Of a stretch of 64,000 nt of DNA, positions 18,001 to 26,797 are shown one piece after another. This DNA comes from Kamptonema formosum PCC 6407 (GTDB taxonomy: Bacteria; Cyanobacteriota; Cyanobacteriia; Cyanobacteriales; Microcoleaceae), in the NCBI RefSeq assembly GCF_000332155.1, contig NZ_KB235904.1, forward strand, positions 1,864,248-1,928,247, written 5' to 3'. A program made the translations under genes and the position numbers. Under the pieces are notes generated by a model that saw nothing but the letters and a program-made list of their open reading frames with translations, was not told where the DNA came from and ran no database searches. Numbering within the stretch: position 1 is the first letter of the stretch; every line of letters starts with the position of its first letter.

Positions 18001-18561
18001 ATGGAACCAACAGAAAAGCAAAAAATGTTAGCAGGCCAATTATACTTGGCCAGCGATGCGGAATTAATCCGCGATCGCAGGCGAGCTCGCCGCCTTGCCA
18101 GAATCTATAACTCTACCACTGAAGAAGAACCAGAAAAACGATTAGAAATTATCCAAGAATTATTCGCCTCAGTCGGCCCAAAAGTTGAGATTGAGCCGCC
18201 TTTTTTCTGCGATTACGGTAGTAACATTTATGCTGGCAATGGTTTATATATGAACTTTGGCTGCATAATTCTCGACTGCAATATAGTTAACATTGGCGAA
18301 AATTTACTCTGCGGCCCCAACGTACAAATTTACACCGCCTATCATCCTACTGACCCAGAAATTCGTCTCTCTGGTAAAGAACTCGCCGCACCGATTTATA
18401 TTGGTAATAATGTTTGGATTGGCGGCGGTAGTATCATTTGTCCGGGAGTAACTATTGGCGACAATACCACTATCGGTGCTGGCAGCGTTGTTGTCAAAGA
18501 TATCCCCGCAAATGTTGTCGCCGCCGGCAATCCTTGCCGAATTATTCGCCATTTAGCTTAA
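18001..18561 (+). CDS. Sugar O-acetyltransferase (maltose acetyltransferase-like, left-handed beta helix)
   Basis: 186 residues. The N-terminal helical part EKQKMLAGQLYLASDAELI is the Mac domain of maltose/galactoside acetyltransferases. Then hexapeptide repeats follow, with FFCDYGSNIYAGNGLYMNFGC, the catalytic His region YHPTDPEIR, and the CoA-binding end IGNNVWIGGGSIICPGVTIG to VVAAGNPCRII. It transfers an acetyl group from acetyl-CoA to a hydroxyl of a sugar. It starts 9 bp after the MBL-fold gene. Exact substrate not known. Confidence 0.9.
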   Translation: MEPTEKQKMLAGQLYLASDAELIRDRRRARRLARIYNSTTEEEPEKRLEIIQELFASVGPKVEIEPPFFCDYGSNIYAGNGLYMNFGCIILDCNIVNIGENLLCGPNVQIYTAYHPTDPEIRLSGKELAAPIYIGNNVWIGGGSIICPGVTIGDNTTIGAGSVVVKDIPANVVAAGNPCRIIRHLA

Positions 18562-18600
18562 TGGCTTCAGGAAATGATACTATCAACCGATAGGTCTAAC

Positions 18601-18639
18601 CTTCTTCCCTTTTCCTTCTTCCTTCTTCCTTCTTCCTTC
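18601..18639 (+). repeat. CTTCCTT array directly before a start codon
   Basis: Five CTTCCTT-type units ending five bases before ATG 18645. The leader has no purine-rich ribosome binding site. Confidence 0.85.
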
Positions 18640-18644
18640 AACTT

Positions 18645-19109
18645 ATGACTACTGCAACTGTTTATGCCAATGCTCCCGATCTCTGTACTGATGACTATGT
18701 GGCACTCGGTTTAGCTACGTGCTTCATCAAAGAAGATAATGAAGTTCACCAAGTCAAAGTTGTCGAAGCTATTCCCTCAGCAGCTTTAGAAGCTATTGTC
18801 AAGGGTATTCCTACTTCTTATCAAATGGCTTGCGGCACAACTTTGGGAGCAGTTTTAGACGGCGAAACCCTGCAACTACCAGCAGATTTTCCCGCTGATG
18901 CTCAGTTTAGTGATGAGTTTAGCTTTAGAGCGATCGCGGCCGCAAGGACTTACAAAATTCGCCCCCAAGCTCAATCTCATATCCCTGTCGGCACAGTGCG
19001 ACAAGATTTTAACTACTCTTTAGAGCGCAAGCGCCTACTCAATTCTGCTCGGATTATCAACACAGAAGACAATGTGAAACAGCATTCACACACTCATAAA
19101 GTCCTATAG
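18645..19109 (+). CDS. Cyanobacterial protein of unknown function
   Basis: 154 residues, soluble, no recognised domain. Notable segments are LCTDDYVALGLATCFIKED, VEAIPSAALEAIVKGIPTSY and SLERKRLLNSARIIN. The C-terminus is His/Lys-rich (KQHSHTHKVL). It starts directly behind a CTTCCTT array. No operon partner. The regular codon use and lack of low complexity argue for a real gene. Confidence 0.6.
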   Translation: MTTATVYANAPDLCTDDYVALGLATCFIKEDNEVHQVKVVEAIPSAALEAIVKGIPTSYQMACGTTLGAVLDGETLQLPADFPADAQFSDEFSFRAIAAARTYKIRPQAQSHIPVGTVRQDFNYSLERKRLLNSARIINTEDNVKQHSHTHKVL

Positions 19110-19447
19110 AAATATAGAAATATAGGGCGATCTCTGCCCACCGAAGAGGGTTAATTTAATGCGAAAAATCCTCTAAGTAGGAACAGAAATTAAATAACTA
19201 CTTCATTTAGGTAAGTTGTTGTGCTTCAACACTTTTAAGAACGCTGAAGCTCAAAAACTTACTTTTTTAACTGTTAACTGTTAATTATATTGTTAATTAT
19301 ATTGTTAATTATTGTCTATCCCAATTACCAATTACCCATTATCAATTACCAATTATCAATTACCAATTACCAAGTTCTTGTACAGACAGGTTTGGCATTA
19401 TGCTAGGATTGACAGAGTTGGGTGGAAAGAAATAAAAATTACAAAAT
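19110..19447. other. Repeat-rich intergenic region before the aminomutase gene
   Basis: 338 bp without a gene. It holds a GTTAACT/TGTTAATTATAT run at 19268-19315 and a CAATTACCAATTAT heptamer array at 19320-19374. No promoter is convincing; an AATATGAAG start follows an A-rich leader. Confidence 0.6.
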
Positions 19448-20602
19448 ATGAAGCAAAACAAAGTCCTTGCTAAACCTATGATAAATAGGTTTCCGCGTGA
19501 GGAAATTTGTCAGATATTTGGGGAGACTTACGACCCCAATCGCTGGAATAACTGGCACTGGCAAATGCGACATCGGTTGAGTAAGCTGGAACACTTTCAA
19601 GGTTTGCTAAAGCTCACTGCCGCCGAACAACGAGGACTTTCGATCGCCCCAGAAAAGTTTGCTGTAGCTGTGACACCGCACTTTGCGTCCCTGCTTGACC
19701 CGGAAGATCCCCTTTGCCCGCTGCGGTTGCAGGTGGTTCCAAAAGAGGAAGAACTGACAATCGATCGCGCAGATATGGTAGACCCATGCAGCGAAGACGA
19801 GGATAGCCCAGTACCCGGACTGGTACATCGTTATCCCGATCGGGTGTTACTGCTTGCCCTAGACACTTGCGCCGCCTACTGTCGTTATTGCACGCGATCG
19901 CGTTTAGTCAGCCAAGGCGAAATGTACCCAGTGACGCGGCGGATAGATGCCATTATCGCCTACCTAGAGGAACATACCGAAGTGCGCGACGTGCTAATTT
20001 CTGGTGGCGATCCCCTGTTGATGTCTGATGAGCCTTTAGACAACTTACTTAGGCGCTTACGTGCCATTCCTCACATTGAATTTGTGCGTATCGGTTCCCG
20101 CGTACCGAGTTTCTTACCCCAGCGAATTACACCTGAACTCGTTGCCGTGCTTCGCAAGCATCGCGTGTGGCTGTCTTTACACTTCTGTCACCTGCGGGAA
20201 CTGACCCCGGAAGTAGCACAAGCCTGCGATTTACTGGCTGATGGTGGCATTCCTTTAGGCAGTCAGACTGTACTGCTCAAAGGTGTTAACGACTCCGAAC
20301 AGGCGCTCAAGGATCTGTTTCACGGTTTGCTCAAACTGCGCGTGCGACCTTACTATCTTTACCAATGCGATCCAGTTATCGGTACTGCCCATTTGCGGAC
20401 AAGCGTGCAAACAGGTATCGATCTAATATCCAAACTGCGCGGTCATACCACTGGGTACGCCGTACCCACCTATGTAATTGATGCTCCTGGTGGTGGTGGC
20501 AAAGTGCCAATTCAAGCTGACACCCTAATTGCTTACGAGAACGGCAAAACTACTGTGCGTAATTGGGAAGGCAAGACGTATACTTATTTAGATCCCGTGT
20601 AG
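19448..20602 (+). CDS. kamA: Lysine 2,3-aminomutase-type radical SAM enzyme
   Basis: A 384-residue KamA-family enzyme that would convert L-lysine to beta-lysine with a 4Fe-4S cluster, AdoMet and PLP. The cluster motif CAAYCRYC has Cys at 141, 145 and 148. The PLP-lysine motif is PGGGGK with Lys 352. The two acidic residues that bind the lysine side chain in clostridial LAM are matched by Asp 308 in YQCDPVIG and Asp 345 in IDAPGGGGK. The short C-terminus is close to EpmB/YodO-like members, so a role in EF-P modification is possible, but there is no epmA or efp nearby. It is followed by an amidinotransferase and an ATP-grasp ligase in the same direction, which suggests beta-lysine is a pathway intermediate. 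Confidence 0.85.
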   Translation: MKQNKVLAKPMINRFPREEICQIFGETYDPNRWNNWHWQMRHRLSKLEHFQGLLKLTAAEQRGLSIAPEKFAVAVTPHFASLLDPEDPLCPLRLQVVPKEEELTIDRADMVDPCSEDEDSPVPGLVHRYPDRVLLLALDTCAAYCRYCTRSRLVSQGEMYPVTRRIDAIIAYLEEHTEVRDVLISGGDPLLMSDEPLDNLLRRLRAIPHIEFVRIGSRVPSFLPQRITPELVAVLRKHRVWLSLHFCHLRELTPEVAQACDLLADGGIPLGSQTVLLKGVNDSEQALKDLFHGLLKLRVRPYYLYQCDPVIGTAHLRTSVQTGIDLISKLRGHTTGYAVPTYVIDAPGGGGKVPIQADTLIAYENGKTTVRNWEGKTYTYLDPV

Positions 20603-20700
20603 CAATGAGTATTACTAAATAACTTGCTTTAATCTTCACTACAGAGGTTGCCAGATTGAAAGATTTTTCTAAAAAAGAAATTCACTGCTACTATAAATAG

Positions 20701-21747
20701 ATGAGTAAAGTCAGCGCATTTAACGAGTGGGACTCCCTCGAAGAAATTATTGTGGGACGTGCAACGAATGCACGCATTGCCTGCCCCGACCCAGGGCTAT
20801 TTGCTGTTGAATACCTAGAAGAATATCCCAGCATTCAGGACATTCCCTCTGGCCCCTATGACCATCAAGTAATTGAAGAAACTGAAGAAGACCTAGAGGA
20901 ACTTGTACAAACACTTCAAAATCTGGGTGTTACCGTCCGGCGACCAGACATCGCCGATCATTCTGTCAAGTTTGCTACTCCTGATTGGGAATCAGATGGT
21001 CAATCAAACTATTGTCCGAGAGACCTTTTGGTGACAGTGGGGAATTGGATTATTGAAGCTCCGATGGCACTCCGTTGCCGTTTTTTTGAAGCGCGGTCTT
21101 ACAAAACTATTCTCATAGATTATTTGCAAAGTGGAGCTAAATGGATTTCCGCTCCCAAACCGAGGCTAAGTGATGAAATTTACAATGTTTGCGATGCGAG
21201 TGCTTTGGCAATCAAAGACTATGAGCCGATATTTGATGCTGCAAACATATTGCGTTTAGGGCGAGATATTTTCTACCTGATCTCAGGCACAGGAAATCAA
21301 TGCGGGGCGTTATGGCTTCAAACTGTTTTGGGTGAAGATTATAGAATACATACTTATGATAATATTTACTCTGGAACTCATGTAGACACGACAATTGTAC
21401 CTATTCACCCTGGTTTGGTTGTAGTTAACGCCGAACGAGTCAGTCAACACAATCTACCAGAGTTATTCAAAGGGTGGGATGTCATCTATCTAGAGGATAT
21501 TGTTGATATTGGTTGTGATACAAGTACCTGTCTTGCCACGAAGTGGATTGGGATGAACCTCCTGATGGTGAATCCTAATCTCGCCATTGTTGACAAAGCT
21601 CAAACTCCGCTGATCGGGGAACTTGAGAAGCGTGGTGTTGATGTTATACCATTGCAACTAAGACACGCGAGAACATTAGGAGGAGGGTTTCACTGTGTGA
21701 CGCTTGATGTGCGACGCACAGGTTCTCTGGAAGACTATTATGTTTAG
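20701..21747 (+). CDS. Glycine amidinotransferase (AGAT)-like enzyme
   Basis: 348 residues, homologous over the full length to L-arginine:glycine amidinotransferase. The catalytic Cys is 332 in GGGFHCVTLDVRR (animal AGAT: GGGFHCWTCDVRR) and the catalytic His is 227 in SGTHVDTTIVP. It moves the amidino group of arginine to an amine acceptor, giving ornithine and a guanidino compound. The residue before the catalytic His is Thr, where animal AGAT has Met that restricts the acceptor to glycine, so another acceptor such as lysine or beta-lysine is plausible. Close relatives include CyrA of cylindrospermopsin and SxtG of saxitoxin synthesis, but no PKS/NRPS genes are here. It lies 98 bp after kamA and 63 bp before the ligase start used here. 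Confidence 0.88.
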   Translation: MSKVSAFNEWDSLEEIIVGRATNARIACPDPGLFAVEYLEEYPSIQDIPSGPYDHQVIEETEEDLEELVQTLQNLGVTVRRPDIADHSVKFATPDWESDGQSNYCPRDLLVTVGNWIIEAPMALRCRFFEARSYKTILIDYLQSGAKWISAPKPRLSDEIYNVCDASALAIKDYEPIFDAANILRLGRDIFYLISGTGNQCGALWLQTVLGEDYRIHTYDNIYSGTHVDTTIVPIHPGLVVVNAERVSQHNLPELFKGWDVIYLEDIVDIGCDTSTCLATKWIGMNLLMVNPNLAIVDKAQTPLIGELEKRGVDVIPLQLRHARTLGGGFHCVTLDVRRTGSLEDYYV

Positions 21748-21810
21748 CACAATAACTTAATCCGATCGTCACTATTCTTGGAAAAATTTAAAAATAGAAA
21801 ATTGGACAGT

Positions 21811-22800
21811 ATGGGGCTTTTTATTGGTTTGTGTTATGACATCAAGGAAGAGTATCTTCAGATCGGTTTGAGCGCCACCGATGTCATGGATTTCGAGGAT
21901 GAAGAAACCATCATCGGGCTAGAAAATACACTCTGCGGTTTGGGTCACAAAGTTGAACGCATCGGCAATGGTAGAGAACTTGCTCTTAGGTTAGTAAAGG
22001 GCGATCGCTGGGATTTGATCTTCAACATCGCCGAAGGACTCAAAGGTCGCTCTCGCGAGGCCCAAGTCCCAGCAGTCTGCGAATTATTCGCTCAACCATA
22101 TACCTTTTCCGACCCGCTTACTTGCGCCCTTACCCTTGATAAGGCGATGACTAAGCGCGTAGTTCGGGATTTCGGTTTGCCTACAGCACCCTTTGAAGTG
22201 GTGAGTACATCCGAACAAGCGATCGCAATATCCCTTCCCATGCCTTTATTCCTAAAACCGATCGCAGAAGGAAGTTCTAAAGGGATAACAGAAAAATCCC
22301 TAGTCAAAGAAAGCCAAGATTTAGTTGCAGTATATCAAGCGCTACAGGAAGAATTCCAGCAACCCGTTCTGGTAGAAACTTTCCTTCCCGGTAAGGAAAT
22401 CGCGGTAGGTATTGTCGGTAACGGTAATCAAGCTAGAGTAATCGCCGTGATGGAAATAATTTTTACCAAAAAAGCAGAAATCGCCGCCTACACAGCCCTA
22501 AATAAAGATAAATATCTCGAGCGAGTATCCTATAGGTTACTGACAGACCCCGAACCTTTAGCCGCACAAGCAAGACAATTAGCTTTGGATGTTTACCACA
22601 GTCTGGGTTGTCTCGATGCCGCCCGCGTAGAACTACGCGGCGATGTGACTGGTGAATTGCAGTTTTTAGAGGTGAACCCATTGTCAGGGATACACCCTAT
22701 TAACTCAGACCTAGTTATTATGGCACGTCTGGCTGGAATAGAATATGCACAACTAATTGGTGAAATTGTTGAATCAGCATGGCAAAGATATAAAGGCTAA
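21811..22800 (+). CDS. ATP-grasp ligase, D-Ala-D-Ala ligase-like
   Basis: About 329 residues from ATG 21811 (MGLFIGLCYDIK); an earlier TTG at 21778 lacks a ribosome binding site. ATP-grasp hallmarks are the N-terminal DLIFNIAEGLKGRSREAQVPA segment, LDKAMTKRVVRDFGLPTAPF, LFLKPIAEGSSKGI, VETFLPGKEIAVGIVGNG, and the Mg-binding end LQFLEVNPLSGIHP. The family joins a carboxylate to an amine through an acyl phosphate. Housekeeping Ddl usually reads NPxPG or NTxPG here, and this NPLSG plus the divergent start suggests a biosynthetic ligase rather than cell-wall synthesis. It would link a guanidino or beta-amino acid to another amino acid. Its stop abuts a methyltransferase stump. Confidence 0.85.
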   Translation: MGLFIGLCYDIKEEYLQIGLSATDVMDFEDEETIIGLENTLCGLGHKVERIGNGRELALRLVKGDRWDLIFNIAEGLKGRSREAQVPAVCELFAQPYTFSDPLTCALTLDKAMTKRVVRDFGLPTAPFEVVSTSEQAIAISLPMPLFLKPIAEGSSKGITEKSLVKESQDLVAVYQALQEEFQQPVLVETFLPGKEIAVGIVGNGNQARVIAVMEIIFTKKAEIAAYTALNKDKYLERVSYRLLTDPEPLAAQARQLALDVYHSLGCLDAARVELRGDVTGELQFLEVNPLSGIHPINSDLVIMARLAGIEYAQLIGEIVESAWQRYKG

Positions 22801-23023
22801 AGCGATTTATTTCTTTAAAGAAGCCTATCGCCTTCTTAAAAAAGGAGGTGTTTTTACTTACTTTTGTAGTAGAGGAGTAGAATCTCTTTCAGACACAGAT
22901 CGTCAATTATTAAGAGAAACAGGATTTTTAAATATGGGAGGTACGGTTTGTTCAGTAAATCCGCCTGCAAGTTGTTTGTACTGGCATGAAAAAACTATGT
23001 TTGCACCGATTATCATCAAATAA
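22801..23023 (+). pseudogene. C-terminal stump of a guanidinoacetate N-methyltransferase-like gene
   Basis: From the end of the ligase gene the frame reads KAIYFFKEAYRLLKKGGVFTY and ends with SVNPPASCLYWHEKTMFAPI. This aligns with the last quarter of animal GAMT (NFIKxHAFRLLKPGGxLTY ... VPPADCRYYAFPQMITPLV). The AdoMet-binding N-terminal half is absent; in this frame the sequence runs back into the ligase gene at a TTG, so the stump was probably left by a deletion that fused the ends of two genes. GAMT makes creatine from guanidinoacetate, the product of AGAT, so the pairing with the amidinotransferase is meaningful. Not expected to be active alone. Confidence 0.75.
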
Positions 23024-23053
23024 AACCATCTAGTTACCAAAATAACATCTCAT

Positions 23054-24457
23054 TTACTGACGGGTTTCTTCCCTAGCCAGAGTCAAGTTTTGAGATTCTT
23101 CTAGAGCCTTTAAGGAGACATCAACATCCTCAATATCGCTAACAAATGTCTTAGGCAACTGTACCCCCAGCGTCACCATTCTGATAGCTTCAAACAACAG
23201 CAAAGACAGCCACAAAATATGGTTACTCTCAAAGTTAATAGCAGCTACATCCGCAGGTAAAAATCCCAGTACAAGAGCAACTAAGCTAACATTGCGGAGG
23301 GTATGCCCTTGGGCCAAACCTAAGAAATACCCATCTAGCATAAAGTTTATTGAACTGAATACGAGAACGAGTAGCAACCAGGGAACAAAAATATCAATGT
23401 TTTCAGTAACTTCGGTGTGATTCGTCAACAACCCAAAAACAGTATTGGGAAATAGCCAACAAGCTCCGCCGAAAGCAATTCCTACCAGCAAAGCACTTCC
23501 CAGAGAAAATCGAGCCAGAGGTACTAACTGTTGTGAAAATCCTTTCCCTTTAAAATTTCCCACTAGAGTTTCCGTACCGAATCCCAATCCTTCAACAAAA
23601 TAGATACTGAAATTGCATATCTGTAAAAGCAAGGCATTTTGAGCGTAGATAATCGTCCCCATCTGTGCTCCCTGATAGTTAAAAGTTAAAGAGGTAAAGA
23701 TAAAAATTAAATTGCTGACAAAAATGTTTCCATTTAGGGTTAAAGTAGATCGTATCGCTGAGGGACACCAAATTTTTCCAGCTACCTCTCGTACCTCTTG
23801 CCAGTGGATTTCTTTGCACAAAAAAATCAATCCCACGAATAGGCATAGATATTGGCTGATAGCATAGGAAACTCCAGCCCCCGTACTTTCCCAACCCCAC
23901 CGGATAATCAAGAGGTAGTCGAGTGCAATTTTGGCAGCATTGCCAACGACAGACACCACCACAACTAAACTATTTTTTTCTTGTCCTAAAAACCAACCAA
24001 TTAAGACAAAATTGAGCAAAATGGCGGGTGCTCCCCAAATTTGGGTATTGAAATAGGCTAGACCTGAAGCTTTAACTTCTGGTGCGACATCTAGGAAGGC
24101 AAACCCTAATTCTCCTAAAGGGTACTGCAATAGTGCGATCGCGATACCAAGTACCAGAGCAATTAAACCATTACGCAGTCCGACTAACAGCACGCCTTCT
24201 CGGTCATTTCGTCCCACCGCTTGAGCTGTTACGCCAGTAGTACCCATGCGTAAAAACAGAAAAATCTCGTAAAGAAAATTAAGCAGGTTTCCAGCTAAGG
24301 CAACTCCTGCTAAGTGTTCGATTCCTTCCAGATGACCTAAGAAGATGACGCTGACTAAATTTGCCAGTGGCACCATAATATTTGATAGGACGTTGGCTAG
24401 AGCGAGTCGGAAGTAGCGAGGTACGAAGTCATACTGGCTATTGAGCATCAGGTTCAT
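23054..24457 (-). CDS. MATE-family efflux transporter
   Basis: 467 residues with about 12 hydrophobic segments in two homologous halves, as in MATE/DinF exporters. Seen are the start FRLALANVLSNIMVPLANLV, the LRMGTTGVTAQAVGRND loop and SIYFVEGLGFGTETLVG in the second half. It would export a cationic or guanidino compound in exchange for H+ or Na+. It converges on the kamA-amidinotransferase-ligase cluster, and saxitoxin clusters also carry MATE exporters, so it may export the cluster product; it could equally be a general DinF-like exporter. The last 30 residues are a charged cytoplasmic tail. Confidence 0.85.
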   Translation of the reverse strand: MNLMLNSQYDFVPRYFRLALANVLSNIMVPLANLVSVIFLGHLEGIEHLAGVALAGNLLNFLYEIFLFLRMGTTGVTAQAVGRNDREGVLLVGLRNGLIALVLGIAIALLQYPLGELGFAFLDVAPEVKASGLAYFNTQIWGAPAILLNFVLIGWFLGQEKNSLVVVVSVVGNAAKIALDYLLIIRWGWESTGAGVSYAISQYLCLFVGLIFLCKEIHWQEVREVAGKIWCPSAIRSTLTLNGNIFVSNLIFIFTSLTFNYQGAQMGTIIYAQNALLLQICNFSIYFVEGLGFGTETLVGNFKGKGFSQQLVPLARFSLGSALLVGIAFGGACWLFPNTVFGLLTNHTEVTENIDIFVPWLLLVLVFSSINFMLDGYFLGLAQGHTLRNVSLVALVLGFLPADVAAINFESNHILWLSLLLFEAIRMVTLGVQLPKTFVSDIEDVDVSLKALEESQNLTLAREETRQ

Positions 24458-24701
24458 AGATAAATCCGCTTGTTACCAAAATCTCTACCAAAGAGCGTTA
24501 GATTTTCATATTAGTTTACATGATTTTTAAGAGGAAGGCTGCCCATGTGTTATCTTCAGATGTGCTGCTCGGTATGTGGTGGAAACGCAGTTTTATTAAC
24601 ACTTGTTCTTGTGTAATTATATTACCTCAGCAACTCATATTTAAGCTAAACTAAAGTTGTTGGCTAAAAATTGAAAGATTGATTTAAAGGAGCGAAATAC
24701 C

Positions 24702-25259
24702 ATGCTAAAACTTTATGGAGGAGCCCGCAGTCGGGCCTCGATCGTTCAGTGGTACTTAGAGGAAATAGAAATACCTTATGAGTTTGTGTTGCTAGATATG
24801 AAAGCAGGAGCTCATTTACAGCCAGAGTTTTTGGCAATTAACCCTTTTGGGAAAGTTCCTGCGATCGCAGATGGAGATTTTAAACTTTGGGAATCGGGCG
24901 CGATTCTGCTATACCTAGCTCACAAATATGGTAAAATGCCTGCATCTTTGGAGAGGCAAGCTGAAGTTGGGCAGTGGGTATTATTTGGCAATGCAACTTT
25001 GGGGCCAGGGATTTTGCTAGAAGCGAATCGCGATCGCGAAACCTCTCGTTTATTAACCCCACTCAATCAAATCTTAGAGCAGCAACCGTTCTTAATGGGA
25101 GATGAATTCAGCGTCGTAGATGTAGCCGTCGGTTCAATTTTGGCTTACATTCCGATGGTAATGCAATTCGACTTTACCCCTTATCCCGCAGTTTTCGACT
25201 ACATCAAGCGTATATCAGAGCGACCGGCATTTCAAAAAGCGATCGGCGGGGGCAAATAA
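24702..25259 (+). CDS. Glutathione S-transferase family protein
   Basis: 185 residues. The N-terminal thioredoxin-like half contains LKLYGGARSRASIVQWYLEE, the cis-Pro region GKVPAIADGD and the glutathione-binding LWESGAILLYLAHKYG; the C-terminal half is helical with the N-capping motif SVVDVAVGSILAYIP. The gene has a strong AAAGGAG ribosome binding site eight bases before ATG. It may conjugate or reduce electrophiles; the substrate is unknown. Nothing links it to the neighbouring cluster except position. Confidence 0.9.
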   Translation: MLKLYGGARSRASIVQWYLEEIEIPYEFVLLDMKAGAHLQPEFLAINPFGKVPAIADGDFKLWESGAILLYLAHKYGKMPASLERQAEVGQWVLFGNATLGPGILLEANRDRETSRLLTPLNQILEQQPFLMGDEFSVVDVAVGSILAYIPMVMQFDFTPYPAVFDYIKRISERPAFQKAIGGGK

Positions 25260-25326
25260 CTGATAACAGTTAACTGATAACGGTTAACCATTAACCGTTA
25301 ACCGTTAACCGTTATCAGTTAACGAT
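25260..25326. repeat. (G)TTAAC(C/T)G heptamer array
   Basis: About nine 7-bp units (CAGTTAACTGATAACGGTTA type) filling the gap between GST and psbK, largely self-complementary, so it could fold as a terminator for both converging genes. Confidence 0.85.
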
Positions 25327-25343
25327 TTGACCTCAGAATCGAA

Positions 25344-25481
25344 TTATCTGAAACCAACCGCAGCCTGCCACACAAAAGCCAGCAGCAAGAAAAACACAGG
25401 AATCACGGGCAAAACGTCAACCAAGGGGTTAAAGATTGAGTAAGCTTCGGGCAGCTTTGCCAATAGCAGTGCAGCTTCCAT
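25344..25481 (-). CDS. psbK: Photosystem II reaction centre protein K
   Basis: A 45-residue precursor reading [19 protein letters not shown] then [16 protein letters not shown] and ending VWQAAVGFR. The KLPEAYxxFxPxVDxxPVIPxxF motif is diagnostic of PsbK, a single-pass thylakoid subunit needed for PSII stability; the first eight residues are normally cleaved before KLPEAY. It was too short for routine ORF calling. It lies just downstream of tgt on the same strand, the usual cyanobacterial tgt-psbK pair. Confidence 0.95.
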   Translation of the reverse strand: MEAALLLAKLPEAYSIFNPLVDVLPVIPVFFLLLAFVWQAAVGFR

Positions 25482-25527
25482 GAATGAATCTACCTCTCCA
25501 ACACAATTTTAATAATTGTCGTACATC

Positions 25528-26664
25528 TTAACATGAGGCGTTCGCAGAGGATCTGGTACTTGGTGCAAGCCAATGAGCAAATTCTTCGGTAAAGCGATCG
25601 CTCAGAATCGCCTCCCTGATCCGCACAGTAAAGCGAATTAACTCCGTAACGTTGTGAATCGACAGCAGAGTATGACCTAGAGCTTCGTGAGCCCGGACTA
25701 AGTGACTTAAATAAGCACGGCTAAAAGTTTGGCAAGTATAGCAGGGGCAATTTTTATCAACAGGGCCGTAATCTTCTCGAAACTGAGCATTTTTGAGATT
25801 CCAGCGTTCCCCTCCTACCAAAACCGCCCCGTGACGCGCCAAGCGAGTAGGAATCACGCAGTCAAACAAATCTACACCAGCCGCGATCGCCACTGCCATC
25901 TCCCGGTAAGTGCCAATTCCCATCAAATAGCGAGGTTTTTCTGGAGGTAAAAGCGGTGCAGTCACCTTTACAATATCTTCGATCATTTCCCCAGGTTCAC
26001 CCACACTCACCCCGCCGATCGCATAACCAGGTAAATCCAAATCTACCAACTGATTAGCCGCGCGCGATCGCAAATCTGGATAAACCCCACCTTGAACAAT
26101 ACCAAACAAAGCCTGATCCGATCTTTGGTGACTAGCAATACACCGTTTCAGCCACCGGTAAGTGCGATCCGTCGCCGCCGCCACATCTTCCCGTGACGCG
26201 GGATAAGGCGGGCACTCATCAAAAGCCATAATCACATCCGCACCCAAATCATTTTGAATTTGGATCGAAAGTTCCGGTGTCATGTGGATCATCATCCCAT
26301 CGCGGGGAGAGCGAAACTTCACCCCATCCTCCCCAATCGTGCGAATCTCACTCAAACTGAATACCTGAAATCCACCAGAATCCGTCAAAATTGGGCCTTT
26401 CCAAGCCATAAACTTGTGCAATCCGCCAGCACCGGCAACAATTCCCTCCCCCGGTTGCAGGTGCAAATGGTAAGTATTCGCCAATACCATCTGAGCACCC
26501 GCCGCCTCTAGATGTGCAGGTGTGAGAGTTTTGACATTAGCCAGCGTCCCCACTGGCATAAATCTAGGTGTTTCTACCGAACCGTGGGGAGTTGTAAAAA
26601 TACCTGCACGCGCTTGTGTTTGGCTACATTTAGCCTGAGATTGAAAAGAAAAATTATCCGGCAT
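25528..26664 (-). CDS. tgt: Queuine tRNA-ribosyltransferase
   Basis: 378 residues. It exchanges the wobble guanine of GUN tRNAs for the queuosine precursor preQ1. Seen are the catalytic nucleophile region [40 protein letters not shown], the second Asp in [17 protein letters not shown] and the zinc site [14 protein letters not shown] to H. Length is normal for the family. It precedes psbK by 46 bp and is preceded by a long GCCATTA array. Confidence 0.97.
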   Translation of the reverse strand: MPDNFSFQSQAKCSQTQARAGIFTTPHGSVETPRFMPVGTLANVKTLTPAHLEAAGAQMVLANTYHLHLQPGEGIVAGAGGLHKFMAWKGPILTDSGGFQVFSLSEIRTIGEDGVKFRSPRDGMMIHMTPELSIQIQNDLGADVIMAFDECPPYPASREDVAAATDRTYRWLKRCIASHQRSDQALFGIVQGGVYPDLRSRAANQLVDLDLPGYAIGGVSVGEPGEMIEDIVKVTAPLLPPEKPRYLMGIGTYREMAVAIAAGVDLFDCVIPTRLARHGAVLVGGERWNLKNAQFREDYGPVDKNCPCYTCQTFSRAYLSHLVRAHEALGHTLLSIHNVTELIRFTVRIREAILSDRFTEEFAHWLAPSTRSSANASC

Positions 26665-26702
26665 CAGGCATGAGGTAATGGGAGTTTTGGGAGATTGTGT
26701 CA

Positions 26703-26772
26703 GTTAGCCATTAGCCATTAGCCATTAGCCATTAGCCATTAGCCATTAGCCATTAGCCATTAGCCATTAGCC
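26703..26772. repeat. (GCCATTA)n tandem array
   Basis: Ten nearly perfect 7-bp units between tgt and the upstream hypothetical gene; the reverse complement (TAATGGC) is the array at 13205. Confidence 0.95.
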
Positions 26773-26797
26773 CTACTTCCAAACGCTGCCAGTAAAA

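Noticed and set aside
22757..22800. Start of an independent 88-residue gene overlapping the ligase
   Set aside because: The TTG lies within the ligase coding end and the homology to GAMT begins only after the ligase stop.
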